A stretch of DNA of 64,000 bases from Sabellastarte sp. h YS-2021 (GCA_964017235.1 OZ024931.1:94025721-94089720), one strand, 5' to 3'; positions 12,401 to 21,402 are shown, numbered from the stretch's first letter. Notes: generated by a model not told the origin, from the sequence alone. Numbers and translations: made by a program.

Positions 12401-15400
12401 AGGGGAGCAACTTTGGTCGGTGCCAGCCACCAGTTTACCAGCAACCAGACAATGGGACCAGTTTTTACCACTCTGAAACCAACTAATATTTCTTTGAGTA
12501 CAATCTAAAGTCCCTAGTAAGCTACCCACCTTCCAAGTGATAGTTATTCTAACTGATTGTCCATTAGGTAAGATGTATTAATGGTATAAAATTGCAAATT
12601 TAAGAATAAATTTAAGTAAAATTTTTATAAGTTAATACCTGACCTAATGGACAGAACAGGCCCTCCCTACCAAACCTGCATTCATCGTACCAGGGTGTTC
12701 ATCTATGGTTAGAAGAACGAAAATGAAAAAGATGCTATGACGTCATGCTTTCTAGCCAGGAAGAAAATAGATCCTGACACCTAACGAGTGGATGGCACAT
12801 AGCCGGCTAGACCAGTGGAGACACAAAACGTCTTTTTCTGGCATATGGCAGGCCTGGCTTGCGGTGGAAATATTGCTAATTGTCCATTATGTAATGCTCT
12901 CTATGACCTTTAACTTATAAAAGTTTAACTTAATTCTTAAATTTCCAAATTCTATGTATTTATTTCATTTTGGAAAATATGTAAGGTAGGTGATATTTTT
13001 TTCAAGTGTCTTTTGATTGGATTCTTTCAGAAATAAGAAAATTTTACTTTTGTAATTCATAAATGATAAACAATATAATGCAGTACAAGAAAGATTTCCA
13101 CATGTGATCTGTCTTTTTCAGGGCTTTGAATAAATAGGTCAGTCTTATCAGTTAATTATGGCCACAGAGAGCCAGTGGTTAACAAATCTGCATTTCATCA
13201 CTTGACTCTCACCTTTATAGCTGCAGGTTTCAATCCACCTCATGGCAACCCTTTGGAGTACACTGAACACGAGACCTTATATGACCTTAGCTGTTGAATG
13301 GGACATAAAACTTTAGCTTTGATTTTCAGGCATCAGTTTCTGTCAAAAAGTAGTTTGTGATATGATGACTTTATATTATTGCAGTGCAATGGTGTTTTTG
13401 TGTGTATGACATATATATTTTCCAGTCGAAACTTAGCCTCTCCTTCATTTGTGACCAAGACAGTGAGCCAATGTTTCCACACTTGTCCCTGTTTTTCAGG
13501 TTTGCTTTTGTAAAAGCCCAGGACAAGTGTTCGAGCTGTAGTTTTCCCATCATGTCCAGATCTTTCTATGTGTTTCCCTGTCAACATAGATTCCACAGTG
13601 ACTGTCTCACCTCAGAGGTAAGTTTTTCATGCTGGTAACTGCATGCTGACACTTACAAATAAATAATTTCCATGTATTATCAGTGATGTCTAATTTAACA
13701 CTGAGTAGCTGAAAGATTTTTTATTTGTAAGTATGGTGACATGAAGATATACAAATCTCTACTGGTTGGTACGGGCTGCTAAATATATCAAATCTATTTG
13801 CACAATATCTCCCATGGCAGAAATCACTATGTACATGTTTGAAATAGTTAGATGTTGAACTCGCTCATTATTTGATATAAGTCTCATATGCTGACAGTGG
13901 GTGCAAGCTTGTAGAGTCCTCCAAAGCTAAGTAATTGTAAGTTTCTTTATAGCAAAATGCCTCACTGTACGTATCCAACAAAAATAATGGAGTAACCAAG
14001 TATGGTCATGTGATATTACGGGAGTACCGGCTAATGATACTCATTTGCATAGTCAAGGTAGTTCTAAAACCTTAAATACACATGTCTCAGTTGGCCAATG
14101 AGTGTGATGGTTCAAACAAATAACTGTATTTAAGAAATGCTAAGTATTTCAATTAAATAACTCCCTCTATATGTAATCTTTTGTACTGAAGTGCAGTATT
14201 ACAGGCACTGCCTACTCCACCAGATCAAGGTAGAAGTAGAAAGCATTCTATGCTATCTTGTGTATTCTCTGAACTCAGGTGTTACCCAATCTATCAGCCT
14301 CCACCAGAACAAAGGTGGATGAGTTGCAGAGACTGCTGGCCTCAAGAGAGGGAAGTCAGAGCCCCAACTCTCCCATGTCCAAACCTGTACCCTTGGCTAC
14401 ACAACTTTCACACTACGGGGCCAAGGTGAGCAACTAAATAGTTATGATAGGTGATTTATTAATTAAGAATTTTGTGTGTACTTAAATATATTTTCCATTT
14501 AAAACTTAAATTAATGGCTATACTGTGACAACAACTGAATAGTATTTTCTGGTACCTAGTTCAAGATTTCAGAGGTATAATATTAAGCAGTTGGAATCTT
14601 TTAGTGTAAACATTCATACTACATAATGCATTATATCTGATAATGTATATACCTTCATAAAAATTGAAGTATATTTTTTATTACATAAAAATGACAAAAA
14701 CCTGTTTTCAAGGCTTTCTGTTTATTTTGATGCTCTGTGTCATGTCACAACACAACATAATGGTCCAACATGCATGAATCAGCTAATGTGTGTAGTAACA
14801 AGGCTCATTTGTTTTCTTGTTAGTCAATAAAGCAAAGTGGTTGATCACAGATGGATCACTGATTGCTTTTCTCTATGTAGCAATGAAAAAAGTTATCTTT
14901 ATGCAAGTAAAACTTGTGTGAGTGAAATTTATGCATAAGTAGCACCACTTGCAAAGGGCTTTCTGATCCACATGATAATAGCAAATTATATGCATCACTG
15001 TACAGGTAAGTTCTACACTTCCTTACAGTGTTTCAGTGAAACAACTTCCTAATTAAATGCTCATTTCTGCACCATGGTGTAAGTGGCCATCTCTGAATAT
15101 GTCAGTTTTTCTTCTAGTGCTCTGCCTAAATTCTAATGGTGTAGTGGGTAACATTTCCCACCTCCCACATTTCAGCTCATAGATTCCATCCCACCCCTGC
15201 CTGAGGTGAGAAGGTGGGTAGTAGTATGTTGCTACCTAATGGTTTTTAGTGCAGAATATTGACCAACTAACATCCACTGCTGTCTTTTTTCCGCCTGAGC
15301 CATCCATCATGATAGGACTTGTACAGTGTTTACAAAGTGACATATGAGCCCACATATATCAATCTAATCCTATCCTATTTACTATATTGTACAAAATGAC

Positions 15401-18400
15401 ACCTGCTGCATGTTCTCCATATTCTGTATGTCTACTTTTTGCACTCTGTGTTCACTGTTTTGTGCCATGTTGTTTGTTTACTGTTTCCACACATGTTACC
15501 ATGCTGTATGTTCACTGTTCTGTATGTTCCCTGTTTCCACACATGTTACCATGCTGTATGTTCACTGTTCTGTATGTTCACTGTTCTGTATGTTCACTGT
15601 TCTGTATGTTCACTGTTCTGTACTGTGCTGTATGTTCACTATTTTGTGTTCACTGTTTCCATTCATGTGTTCCATGCTATATGTTCAATGGTTCCACTTA
15701 TGTTCCATGTTGTTTGTTCAAGATTTCTGCTCATGTGTTCCATGTTTCTACTCATGTGTTCCATGCAGTTCAATGTTTTTACTCATGTGTACCATGCTAT
15801 ATATTCACTGTCCTGTAGTATGGTGTATGTTCAGTGTTTCTACTCATGTGTTCCATGCTGTATGTTTAATATTTCTACTCGTGTACCATGCTGTATATTC
15901 ACTGTTCAGTGTTTCCCCTCATGTTCCATGCTGTATATTCACTGTTCAGTGTTTCCCCTCATGTTCCATGCTGTATGTTCAATGTTTCTACTCATGTGTT
16001 CCATGCTGTATGTTCAATGTTTCTACTCATGTGTCCCATGCTGTATATTCAATGTTCACGTCAGGTTCCATGCTGTATGTTCAATGTTTCTACTCATGCA
16101 CCATGCTGTATGTTCACTGTTCAGTGTTTCCCCTCATGTTCCATGCTGTATGTTCAATGTTTCTACTCATGTGTTCCATGCTGTATGTTCAATGTTTCTA
16201 CTCATGTGTTCCATGCTGTATGTTCAATGTTCACGTCAGGTTCCATGCTGTATGTTCAATGTTTCTACTCATGCACCATGCTGTATGTTCACTGTTCAGT
16301 GTTTCACCTCATGTTCCATGCTGTATGTTCAATGTTTCTACTCATGTGTTCCATGCTGTATGTTCAATGTTCATGTCAGGCTCCATGCTGTATGTTCAAT
16401 GTTTCTACTCATGTGTTCCATCTGTATGTTCAATGTTTCTACTCATGTGTTCCATGCTGTATATTCAATGTTCACGTCAGGTTCCATGCTGTATGTTCAA
16501 TGTTTCTACTCATGTGTTCCATGCTGTATGTTCAATGTTCATGTCAGGCTCCATGTTGTATGTTCAATGTTTCTACTCATGTGTTCCATGCTGTATGTTC
16601 AATGTTTCTACTCATGTGTTCTATGCTGTATATTCAATGTTCATGTCAGGTTCCATGCTGTATGTTCAATGTTTTTACTCATGTACCATGCTGTATGTTC
16701 ACTGTTCATTGTTTCTCCTCATGTTCCATGCTATTTGTTCAATGTTTCTACTCATGTGTTCCATGCTGTATATTCAATGTTCCTACTCATGTGTTCCTTG
16801 CTATATGTTCAATGTTTTTTTTCATGTGTTCCATTCTGTATGTTCACGGTTCTGCAGCATGCTGTATGTTCAGTGTTCCTACTCATGTTCCATGCTGTAT
16901 GTTCAATGTTTCTACTCATGTGTTCCATGCTGTATATTCAATGTTCATTGTTTCCCCTGATGTTCCATGCTGTATGTTCAGTGTTCCTACTCATGTTCCA
17001 TGCTGTATGTTCACTGTTCGATGTTTCCCCTCATGTTCCATTCTGTTCAATATATCCACTCATGTGTTCCATGTTGCAGGAGGAGCTGGATGACATTGTA
17101 GCTGCAGAGTGTGTGTACTGTGGAGATGTCATGATCAGGTCAGTATGACACAGTATTACAGCTCTTACACTAAACTTGCTAATTTACTGTAAAAGAACAC
17201 AGAAAATTACTAGTTTACCTAAGTATCTGTCACAATACACTTTTTAACCTGGACTAGGTGGCCATAGTTCTCTGTTTGGTATTAAAGGAAGTGCGTTAAC
17301 TAGTTGCTATAAAAATTGTTGAAATTGCTGGTGTTTTGGAAAGATTTAAAACAAGATATTATTCAAATGTGTACAAACACCATGATGACAAGGCCTTCTG
17401 CAGCCATTTCACCATTTCTAGTTCTGTCCAAAGTATACATTACACTGCTGTCTTTGTCACAGTTTAAAGCATATACATTTTTTAATCAAAACTTTGGTTG
17501 CATGTCCTTTTTGTATAAAAAATGAGGATGTTCTTAGCCAACAAGTAAGACAGATCCTTTTAATAGATCGTAGTGTTTCGACATGTACAGAGACAGAAAG
17601 AAAATATCTTATATTATTTTCACCAAATTAAAACTGTCCACTGGTGTAGTCGCTTCAGATACTGATTGATGACACCATCACCCGTTGTAAGGAACAATTC
17701 TATTAGCTGTTGATCTGCTGTGGCTATCAAAAGCAATTGAAAATTATCAATATATTAAAGTTAAAAATGTTGTTTGTTTACAATTTTACACACATAGTCC
17801 TATCTCCGAAATATTAAAATGGCTGTCGGATAACCCATTGCATTGTATCCACCATTTCTAGATAATCTTATTTTTTTGCATACATGTATTTATATAATAT
17901 ACTCTAATGGGCAATAATAGAGGATTTGAGACTCCACATCATAATTTCAAAACAGTCATTTTCCTATCACAACAGTCATTCAGGTTGATGTGTTACTCAA
18001 GAGATCAACAGCTGATCACTTGTTTGGCAAATACAATATTTGCAAGAACCAGTGAAATGTGTATAATAAGACCATGGTGTCAACATATAAAAAAATATTG
18101 GTTTTGATGTAGAAATAAAGCTTGAGGGTGAGTACTTTATGACATCCAGAAAAGGACAGTACTTTCGGCGGATAATGGAGGCGCAGAGTAGGACATGTCC
18201 ATTATGTCAGAGGTAACGTCCTTTCTAAAGAGGTCATAAAGTACGAACCTGAGGACTTTATTCCTACTATAAAGACCGATTTCATTTATTAATCCATAAA
18301 TATTATTATAAATATGACTTTTACACACCTATTTGTTGCACTATATTTTGTCTGCATTGTACATTGTTTTGTGTAGTCTTCACACTTCCGGTCTTTATTA

Positions 18401-18546
18401 TGATGGGTATTCTGAGTTAGCATTTTTGGGTTCAATCGAGTTAAACAAGAACCAACACCAGAAACTATTGTTGATATTTCAGAGCCGTGGACAAGCCATT
18501 CATAGAGGAGGAAAATGTAGATGCTGTAATGCAGGGCTGGGCATGA
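491..18546 (+). CDS. VPS18: VPS18, C-terminal part (nine exons)
   Basis: VPS18 is a core subunit of the HOPS and CORVET tethering complexes, which drive fusion of endosomes, lysosomes and autophagosomes. Exons read as 491-631, 1316-1447, 2974-3055, 3454-3581, 4056-4177, 13500-13617, 14279-14425, 17080-17138 and 18483-18546 (stop TGA 18544-18546). All introns are GT-AG, phases agree throughout, and the total is 993 nt (330 residues). Diagnostic segments: YDLKYALRLCAQH, LYEEAVDLALQ, KKLWLKI, IEDVLPFFPDFVTIDHFK, and a coiled-coil stretch DEMEEATDSAREIRGEI. The C-terminal RING is split over exons: CSSC and PCQHRFHSDC in 13500-13617, ECVYCGD in 17080-17138. The end (DKPFIEEENVDAVMQGWA) resembles the vertebrate C-terminus. 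The family is about 970 residues, so roughly the N-terminal two thirds (beta-propeller and early solenoid) lie left of the window. Intron 5 is swollen to 9.3 kb by DIRS insertions and intron 7 by a minisatellite. Confidence 0.95.
632..2973 (+). other. VPS18 introns flanking exon 1316-1447
   Basis: Two AT-rich introns (632-1315 and 1448-2973) with no further exon between them, because phases join 631/1316 and 1447/2974 directly. Apart from a decayed SINE-like stretch near 1478-1665, nothing was recognised. Confidence 0.7.
1478..1665 (+). repeat. Decayed tRNA-derived SINE-like sequence
   Basis: It contains a B-box-like GGTTCAAATCTC near 1538 and ends with a GGGACATAAAA-type tail that recurs near 13300 (GGGACATAAAACTT). 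No target-site duplication was found. This is a weak call based on promoter-box similarity and tail sharing. Confidence 0.35.
4570..6633 (+). mobile_element. Old, decayed DIRS-type element, left part
   Basis: This is the left remnant of an older DIRS relative, interrupted at 6633 by the younger element. The segment around 4640-4685 (caagccggcc, then agaaaaag and gttttgtgtct) is an inverted match to 12825-12880. The far-left bases (ttaatacat, tacctaat) pair with an internal complementary region near 12550-12600. Short gag-like pieces survive in several frames: 4712-4906 (LTQEQVTQL, VLGQVN) resembles the start of the intact gag in the younger copy. A Cys-rich piece lies at 6344-6490 (FKCKLSSCETCTFCH). 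Reverse transcriptase and recombinase regions are missing. Boundaries are approximate. Confidence 0.65.
6654..6832 (+). repeat. DIRS left inverted terminal repeat
   Basis: Matches the reverse complement of 11947-12125 over 179 bp, with essentially one difference seen by eye (tcaattt versus ttaattt near the inner end). It carries the palindrome GTGCGCATGCGCAC at 6768-6781. Confidence 0.9.
6768..6781. promoter_or_regulatory. NRF1-like palindrome in DIRS terminal repeat (also 11998-12011)
   Basis: GTGCGCATGCGCAC is a perfect 14-bp palindrome containing TGCGCATGCGCA, the consensus of the NRF1/NRF-1-like bZIP promoter factor. It lies about 90 bp upstream of the gag start and is repeated in the right terminal repeat. 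A promoter role is inference from the motif and its position. Confidence 0.45.
6870..8390 (+). CDS. DIRS ORF1, gag-like protein
   Basis: A 506-residue open frame starting ATGGCGGAG, 38 bases after the left terminal repeat. The N-terminus has a Cys/His cluster (CGHPLYDWDTHLFCYPC, then C and CFNC around residues 15-50) that may bind zinc, followed by a Lys-rich stretch, a Ser-rich linker, a central helical region and a basic Arg/Ser tail ending SSRRGGNRRK. This layout fits the DIRS gag-like nucleic-acid-binding protein, whose exact role is not well defined. The frame overlaps the RT frame by about 120 bases. It is intact, unlike the broken gag pieces at 4712-6230. Confidence 0.85.
   Translation: MAESQLKSTKRAAGCGHPLYDWDTHLFCYPCRDKGKGQDVCVTSKEDDCFNCLQFTSEQKKKLRSKSKKKSKDIIVSKEVEDSLLGQESDPIRSPTAEKSQPVAEDSLLKILQRLEDMQSQITSLKTNASSSSSLPTPHQPRPRALESGEDAFSDVSSVHEATSISSRKRLRSPSPHEEVEEDPTYRETLAAVRTLLQVEVPEESSDQPTKIFGSKSKESKRKQVLPMVMPPLEAIVERWDFYEAKASGNPKKGEPERLQCSPVNTDNFLQYNRPPMKFYRSSTVEFSNSAPKCQDAFRSLFPKAIPSSVHVPIKQHTSMETVSRECVQILSYVNWFMRAIGKTSSSMEELLQQSGSDVFRDSDKLLSHLQMQSACLTSLDKALESVTDLSIALACNLQLARRDSILKVCASHLQEHDFNKLRRTGFKSGDLFCPTTLDQIQKKQDRSPKRLKTDNRQTFQSNSRSDDRRSSASYSSGSKFFRGQPDRFNKKPYQSSSRRGGNRRK
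8269..10443 (+). CDS. DIRS reverse transcriptase-RNase H polyprotein
   Basis: This 724-codon open frame copies element RNA into DNA. In order: an N-terminal DIRS-typical segment (GGRLQRYWQVW); a reverse transcriptase with WRPVIDLSVLN, DLKDAYFHVPIH, LPFGLATAP and the catalytic YLDDWLL near 9003-9023; then RNase H with TDASNQGWGAH, a conserved E in NVLELKAV, and TDNATVVSYLN. A third region (MVDMFATKLNHKLP, PGWPRMHWFW) is the methyltransferase-like domain usual in DIRS elements. The true start is uncertain; translation may begin inside the gag overlap or by re-initiation. No stop or frameshift is visible within the domains. Confidence 0.9.
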   Translation: MTGVLLPLTPLVQNFFVANQIDSIRSPTSRLQDEEAIDASDYPLLLHGGRLQRYWQVWQHLHCHPRVVQILRFGYQILPQSNPPKSVLPTIRSGYSTPEKHRFLTDCVEDMLKKGAIYPLKVCTTLGFCSRLFLVPKPGKKWRPVIDLSVLNSFLQVPTFKMETAEIIRNSLTKGEWLVSIDLKDAYFHVPIHPASQHLLRFHVDKRTYQFKALPFGLATAPLEFTRIVQEVKLVLQSRGIRVHQYLDDWLLRANTSHQCRSQTKELIQVVQDLGFVINFEKSELEPTQKIDFLGYNFDLIQGKVFPTEKKLKILEKAVQDMEVVSQTTPRSLMSLIGVLASLEKTIPMGRLHMRPFQWYLKTHWHYPQSLDLKIPVSNLLKSYLQWWKNPKNLEKGCPLHPQEHNTLIFTDASNQGWGAHLENLTVSGNWTDQEKLLHINVLELKAVFLALKSFQNSILDKRVLIATDNATVVSYLNKQGGTHSWDMCLLVWRIMAYCNPRNILIRARHIQGCLNVIADSLSRKDKIIQTEWSLHPQMFSLICKVWHTPMVDMFATKLNHKLPIYVSPVPDANAMNIDALNISWEGLDGYAFCPVALIPKVIQKMNTYRCRMIVVAPGWPRMHWFWDLVNLSTKPPLQLPHWPHLLKQPFSQKFHQNLMFLNLHVWHLDTTQNHLNHSLSRWQIELRHLKDPHLEDYMSQGGPFLNSGANRIRWSAQSLLSQT
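8430..11342 (+). CDS. DIRS tyrosine recombinase (C-terminal half of a long overlapping frame)
   Basis: The recombinase inserts the circular DNA intermediate. The frame is open for 970 codons. The recognisable phage-integrase-type domain occupies about 10260-11340: an N-terminal core-binding part (LYESRWSIFELWCQQ, ATIAGYRTAIS) and a catalytic part with the Arg in ASGKRRGEV, the His-x-x-Arg pair in KAHDIRSMSAS, and the Tyr in FTTFYLKDV. From 8430 to 10443 this frame overlaps the RT frame in another phase and gives a Ser/Arg-rich translation of unknown worth, so the real start may lie well inside. DIRS-1 of Dictyostelium is known for a similar long RT/recombinase overlap. Confidence 0.85.
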   Translation: MAGMATPSLSSKSCADLEIRLPNSSSIESAQVSASHNSQWLQHTGKASLSHRLCRRYAQKRGYLPSQGMHNSRFLQQIVSCTKTREKMAPSNRLKCTEQLSAGSHLQDGDCRDHPKFAYKRGMAGFHRSQRCVLSCSHTPGLSAFASLPCRQANVPVQSSAVRASNSTSRVHANRTRSKTCSSVSRNSCSPVSRRLVVKSKYQPPMSFTDKRTHSGGARSRLCDKLRKVRARTYTKNRLSGLQFRFDSGKSLSNRKEVENSRKSCSGHGGRITNNPKVAYVPDRCTSIPRKDNTNGQAPHASVSVVPEDTLALSPVSRPEDSGVKSSEKLSSVVEKSQKSRKGLSFTSSGTQYPYFHRCVKPGLGSSFRKSDSQWQLDRSGKIASYQCPRVKGSVSGLKKLSKQYSRQEGSYSNRQRHCSQLSEQTRGNTLVGHVSPGLAHHGLLQSSKHTHKSQTHSGLPQCHSRQSLQERQNNSDRMVSSSSNVQSYLQSLAHSNGGHVCHQIESQTTNLCLTSPRCKCYEHRCIEHLLGGSGRLCLLSCSSHTKGHTENEHLQVQNDSSSTRVAQNALVLGSSQSVNQAPITTSSLASSAKTTFQSEVPSESHVSESACLAPRHHSESLESFSEQVADRIKAPQRPSSRRLYESRWSIFELWCQQNKVVSAEPSISDIAEFLNHLFTVKNLKPATIAGYRTAISDHLGPFGLEVGKSIHLNRLLASFYRDKPILNRGIPSWDLSLVLMALTKAPFEPLKDASLKVLTFKTVFLMALASGKRRGEVHAWTFSSLRHKPHWREVTISPSPAFLAKNQLASEGPDLIRPIVIPALKPFLSSDLSDDMTLCPIRALRYYLDRTSTLRKGKNLLFISFKEGFDKDIQRSTISSWIKQTVALAYQSSDSMSDNVHVKAHDIRSMSASLAFKGGVSLEQVLGSCFWKSHNTFTTFYLKDVAWQSTDQSDFKLGPVVSAQHVVNF
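11799..11901 (+). repeat. DIRS internal complementary region
   Basis: The left half (aaggctattttacgcaataa) is the reverse complement of the left terminus near 6635-6660. The right half (gtaagttaaatacttacctt) is the reverse complement of the right terminus near 12115-12145. In DIRS replication this segment templates the joining of the two ends into a circle, so it records the expected circle junction. Confidence 0.85.
11947..12125 (-). repeat. DIRS right inverted terminal repeat
   Basis: Reverse complement of 6654-6832, including the GTGCGCATGCGCAC palindrome at 11998-12011. It is followed by an outer extension to about 12167 (ending ttgttac) that is unlike the left outer extension. Confidence 0.9.
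12168..12960 (+). mobile_element. Old, decayed DIRS-type element, right part
   Basis: Continuation of the older element after the younger insertion. The internal complementary region lies near 12550-12660 (tgtccattaggtaag ... ttataagttaa ... cctaatggaca). The right terminal repeat lies around 12790-12960 (agacacaaaacg, tttttctggcat, ggcctggcttg, aacttataaaag). These pair with each other and with the left remnant at 4570-4685. The 12180-12540 part is not alignable to a known domain by eye. Confidence 0.6.
13145..13320 (+). repeat. Decayed tRNA-derived SINE-like sequence
   Basis: A-box-like agccagtggtt near 13170, B-box-like GGTTTCAATCC near 13228 and a GGGACATAAAACTT tail. The spacing fits a tRNA head plus body, but no target-site duplication was found. 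Confidence 0.4.
13618..14278 (+). other. VPS18 intron 6
   Basis: GT-AG intron between the first RING exon and exon 14279-14425. Only AT-rich sequence was seen; no repeat or gene was recognised. Confidence 0.7.
15120..15345 (+). repeat. Decayed tRNA-derived SINE-like sequence in VPS18 intron 7
   Basis: It has an A-box-like stretch (ggtgtagtgggtaac), a B-box-like GATTCCATCCC and a tail resembling the younger SINE family (cttgtacagtgtttacaaagtgaca, compare cctgtacagtgttgaaagcgacg at 21588-21610). Confidence 0.4.
15400..17070 (+). repeat. 35-bp minisatellite in VPS18 intron 7
   Basis: About 1.7 kb of tandem repeats with a basic unit of 35 bp (starting ccatgctgtatgttcaatgt, then ttctactcatgtgtt). 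Variant units of about 32 bp (ttcacgtcaggtt) alternate in a higher-order pattern. The unit lacks stop codons on the plus strand in all frames, so three long Cys/Phe/Met-rich open frames arise that are not genes. The array runs to within a few bases of the splice acceptor at 17078-17079. Confidence 0.95.
17139..18482 (+). other. VPS18 last intron
   Basis: GT-AG phase-2 intron before the final exon. No exon, repeat or element was recognised. Confidence 0.7.
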
Positions 18547-20039
18547 TGAACTGTGTCCACAGGCACGTTTGTGCAAGTAAAACAGATGCAGACTGATGGC
18601 AGTATATTCACACTTCATTGTGTATGAACAGTAGCTGAGATACAGCATCATGAGTGGTTCATGTTTGTATATTTCACATTGAAGAGAAATCTAATGAGCT
18701 TACTTATTATTAAAGGTTTAAGTAACAATTAAATTTTGTCTTAAAATATATTTGTCTCTACCTTTATGTACTTTCACATTGACAAAAGCCTGTGTTGACG
18801 TTCTTGTGGAAAAAAATGTTAAAGTAAACTGAATCAAATGAATAACAATATCAGTACAATCTGTATTGCTAATAGCAAAAAATGGTACCAAGTACTTAAT
18901 GGGGAAAAACAGTCAAAACAGCATATGTATTGCATTTCACTTGTTTGTCAAGGTTTCATGATGCTGGATAGGCCTGTAAATGTTGGTAATCTGCCAGAAA
19001 TGTATTTTAATATGTGTAGTTGACTTGTAATGGAAAGAACCCATCTGTCTGAAGGGATCTCTGTATGTTTTTCACAATAGTTTAACATTTTGAAACTTTA
19101 CTTTTATTCATAACAGTACATGCCCTCTCCTTGGTATTTGTTCGATTACATTCTTAATCTGTATTTATGCATTTATAACATAAACGTATTAAAGTGTGTG
19201 TGGTGGAGAATACAGTCAAAGAATTGTTATTATCTATCCTTGTCATTTTGTTGTTAACAGTGCAGATCTAGTCCATGTGTTGTTGACTGTATGGTATTGT
19301 TAATATGTCTGAGACAACTTTGATTGTATAAAGCCTGTTCATTATATTTTACTTTTTCTGTAATTATCTCCAGTCAGTGAATTGGGTGAAAACTCTGAAC
19401 TACCTGAGTTATCACAGCTCAGTACATCTTACTTATGTCCCATATTGGCATTAAGTTGCCAGTTATGTGTATTTGCAAATGTTTTGTGTCTTCAAGGCTT
19501 TTGCCTCTATCTGGTCAGGGTCTATGAATTTACTACTGTCCTTCTTAGTTGGCTTGGTTTTATAAGCAGTGGTCCTATCTTTTTAAAGCCTACCCTTTAC
19601 TGGCTGGTTTATCACTTTTGTTGCCAGCTTTCTGCATGGATGGATAGGGACTACTGTCCATGCTGATAAGGCATAAGTACAGAAATTTCAGATCTCCTGC
19701 AAATATTGGCTAGTGCTATAGGGAGCTCATGACAATGGCTTCACCTTGATGGTGACCTTGAATGTAGTTTGAAATTTCTCTACCTTGTTTCCTGGAACTC
19801 ATAAGGTACTCAAAGTTTACATATGGTACCATACAGCTCACTGACCTGTACATAGTATTGGACTTAACACTGGACTGGTCACCTTCAGCAGTTTGGGATG
19901 TGGTGACTTGGCCAGCAAACTTAACTGCCACTAATATATTGCACTGAAGAGTAGAGCCTTTAAGGCAGAAATTGTCTTATCACATGGTGTTTGTGATGGC
20001 TTGGTGAGTAGCAGTCATTCTGTCGCCATTTACTGTACT
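18547..20039 (+). other. VPS18 3' untranslated region and flank
   Basis: AT-rich sequence after the VPS18 stop. ATTAAA-type signals occur near 18708 and 19188 and could serve polyadenylation; no canonical AATAAA was noticed in the first 700 bases. No coding signal is convincing. Confidence 0.45.
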
Positions 20040-20625
20040 CTTTATGTCCCTCTCACACTGCAGGCGGTATACCCCGCAATTACAAGTTTTACTTGGCAAT
20101 GGAACAGCCTCCTAAGGCACCTCATATCTTCTGAGATTTGGTGTATGCATAAGGTATGACATGCTTAGCCACTGATGGGACACGGTGTGTAACTGTCAGT
20201 AACAGTAGGATGACAGTAGTACAAATGTTGGTCACAGAGGCAGCCACCATTAACCTCAACTCTAGCTGTCAGATGAAATCATGCTACAGAAATGAGAACA
20301 GGTCATAACCTTATATAAACCAAAGACCACACTTTCAGTTACTGTATGAAAAGTTTACCTGTGAAATGTCAATGAACTGGATGGACAGGAATGGAGACAT
20401 GCGTATAAAGGGATGGATGTAGTGTGGAAAAGATACCGTGACTGAGGGTGACTGACAGACGAGGCTTTAGAGGCGGAAATTTTAAACATTTCAAAACTTC
20501 CATTGGATGCTCAAGAAATTAGACGGTTGGCCACTGTATCACAAGCTTGCATACGGATGTCAAATTGTAGTTGAGGACAGGGGCATTTTGTCTAAGGTCT
20601 ATAATCACGGGTTATGTCACCTGTA
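20040..20625 (-). repeat. Dispersed repeat family R1, copy 1
   Basis: Largely the reverse complement of 56977-57490. Matching landmarks are ggcggtatacccc (20060) against ggttataccgcc (57475), gcgtataaaggga (20401) against tccctttatatg (57103), and gggcattttgtcta (20582) against tagacaaaacgccc (56985). Coding potential is not evident. Ends are approximate and the middle aligns poorly. Confidence 0.55.
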
Positions 20626-20667
20626 GAGTGAAAGGGGTTTTAGCAAGCATTCTTTTTGAATTTTAAC

Positions 20668-21157
20668 TAGGGATGGGTCGGTATCAAAAATGTGTACATC
20701 GGGAGGTCGTCAATGCAGAACCGTACCGATTCCGGGACTCCGCGTTTTAGTGCACCCCAATCAAACATGAACATTTCCTCTTAACGACATCGCAATTAAA
20801 GTCCCCAAATGGCCAAAATATGAGAGAAACCTGTATAATTTCGCCATATTTCTTGTTTGTTCCCAATATTTTAAGTTTTCCTTCCATTTTATGTGCTGTC
20901 AAGCGAGATTTAGGTTATAAAATGTCATAACCAAAACATGGCATTTCTCCTCAATGTCTCGCAAAAAGTCTGCAAATGGATGAAAATATGGGGATAAAAG
21001 CTTATAATTTCTTCAGATTTGGGGTATTTTTCTAATATTTTAACCCTTCCTTCCATTATATGTGTTGACAAGCGAAGTGGCGGTTTTAAAATCTCGTCAC
21101 GGTATTTCAGTAAAATGCTCTCGATACCGAGATACCGGACCTACCGACCCATCCCTA
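20668..21157. mobile_element. Non-autonomous hAT-type element (MITE-like), 490 bp
   Basis: The terminal inverted repeat TAGGGATGGGTCGGTA is perfect over 16 bp at both ends. It is flanked by a perfect 8-bp target-site duplication, ATTTTAAC, at 20660-20667 and 21158-21165. Eight-base duplications and TAGGG-type ends are the signature of the hAT superfamily. There is no transposase frame inside, so mobilisation would need a transposase in trans. Confidence 0.9.
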
Positions 21158-21402
21158 ATTTTAACCATTAAAATACTTTTAGAAGTAAAGTTTCAGAAAA
21201 TGACTCATTTTAGGTAAATCTTTTATCAATATTCTGTAAAATTACTGACATGAAACAAGAGGAGTCACTAATTTTGTAGTCTGAATAGTTCATTATACTT
21301 CAGCGAATACACGAGTATTCTTCACAAACCCATTGTTGACTTATGGTTGTTAAATGGCTTCATACATCTGCAGTAATTGTTTTCATTCCATAATCCTTCA
21401 AA

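Noticed and set aside
15387..17148. Three long overlapping plus-strand frames (401-569 codons) encoding a Cys/Met/Phe-rich protein
   Set aside because: They come from a 35-bp repeat unit that lacks stop codons. All three frames are open at once and read the same peptide words in rotation. The region is an intron of VPS18.
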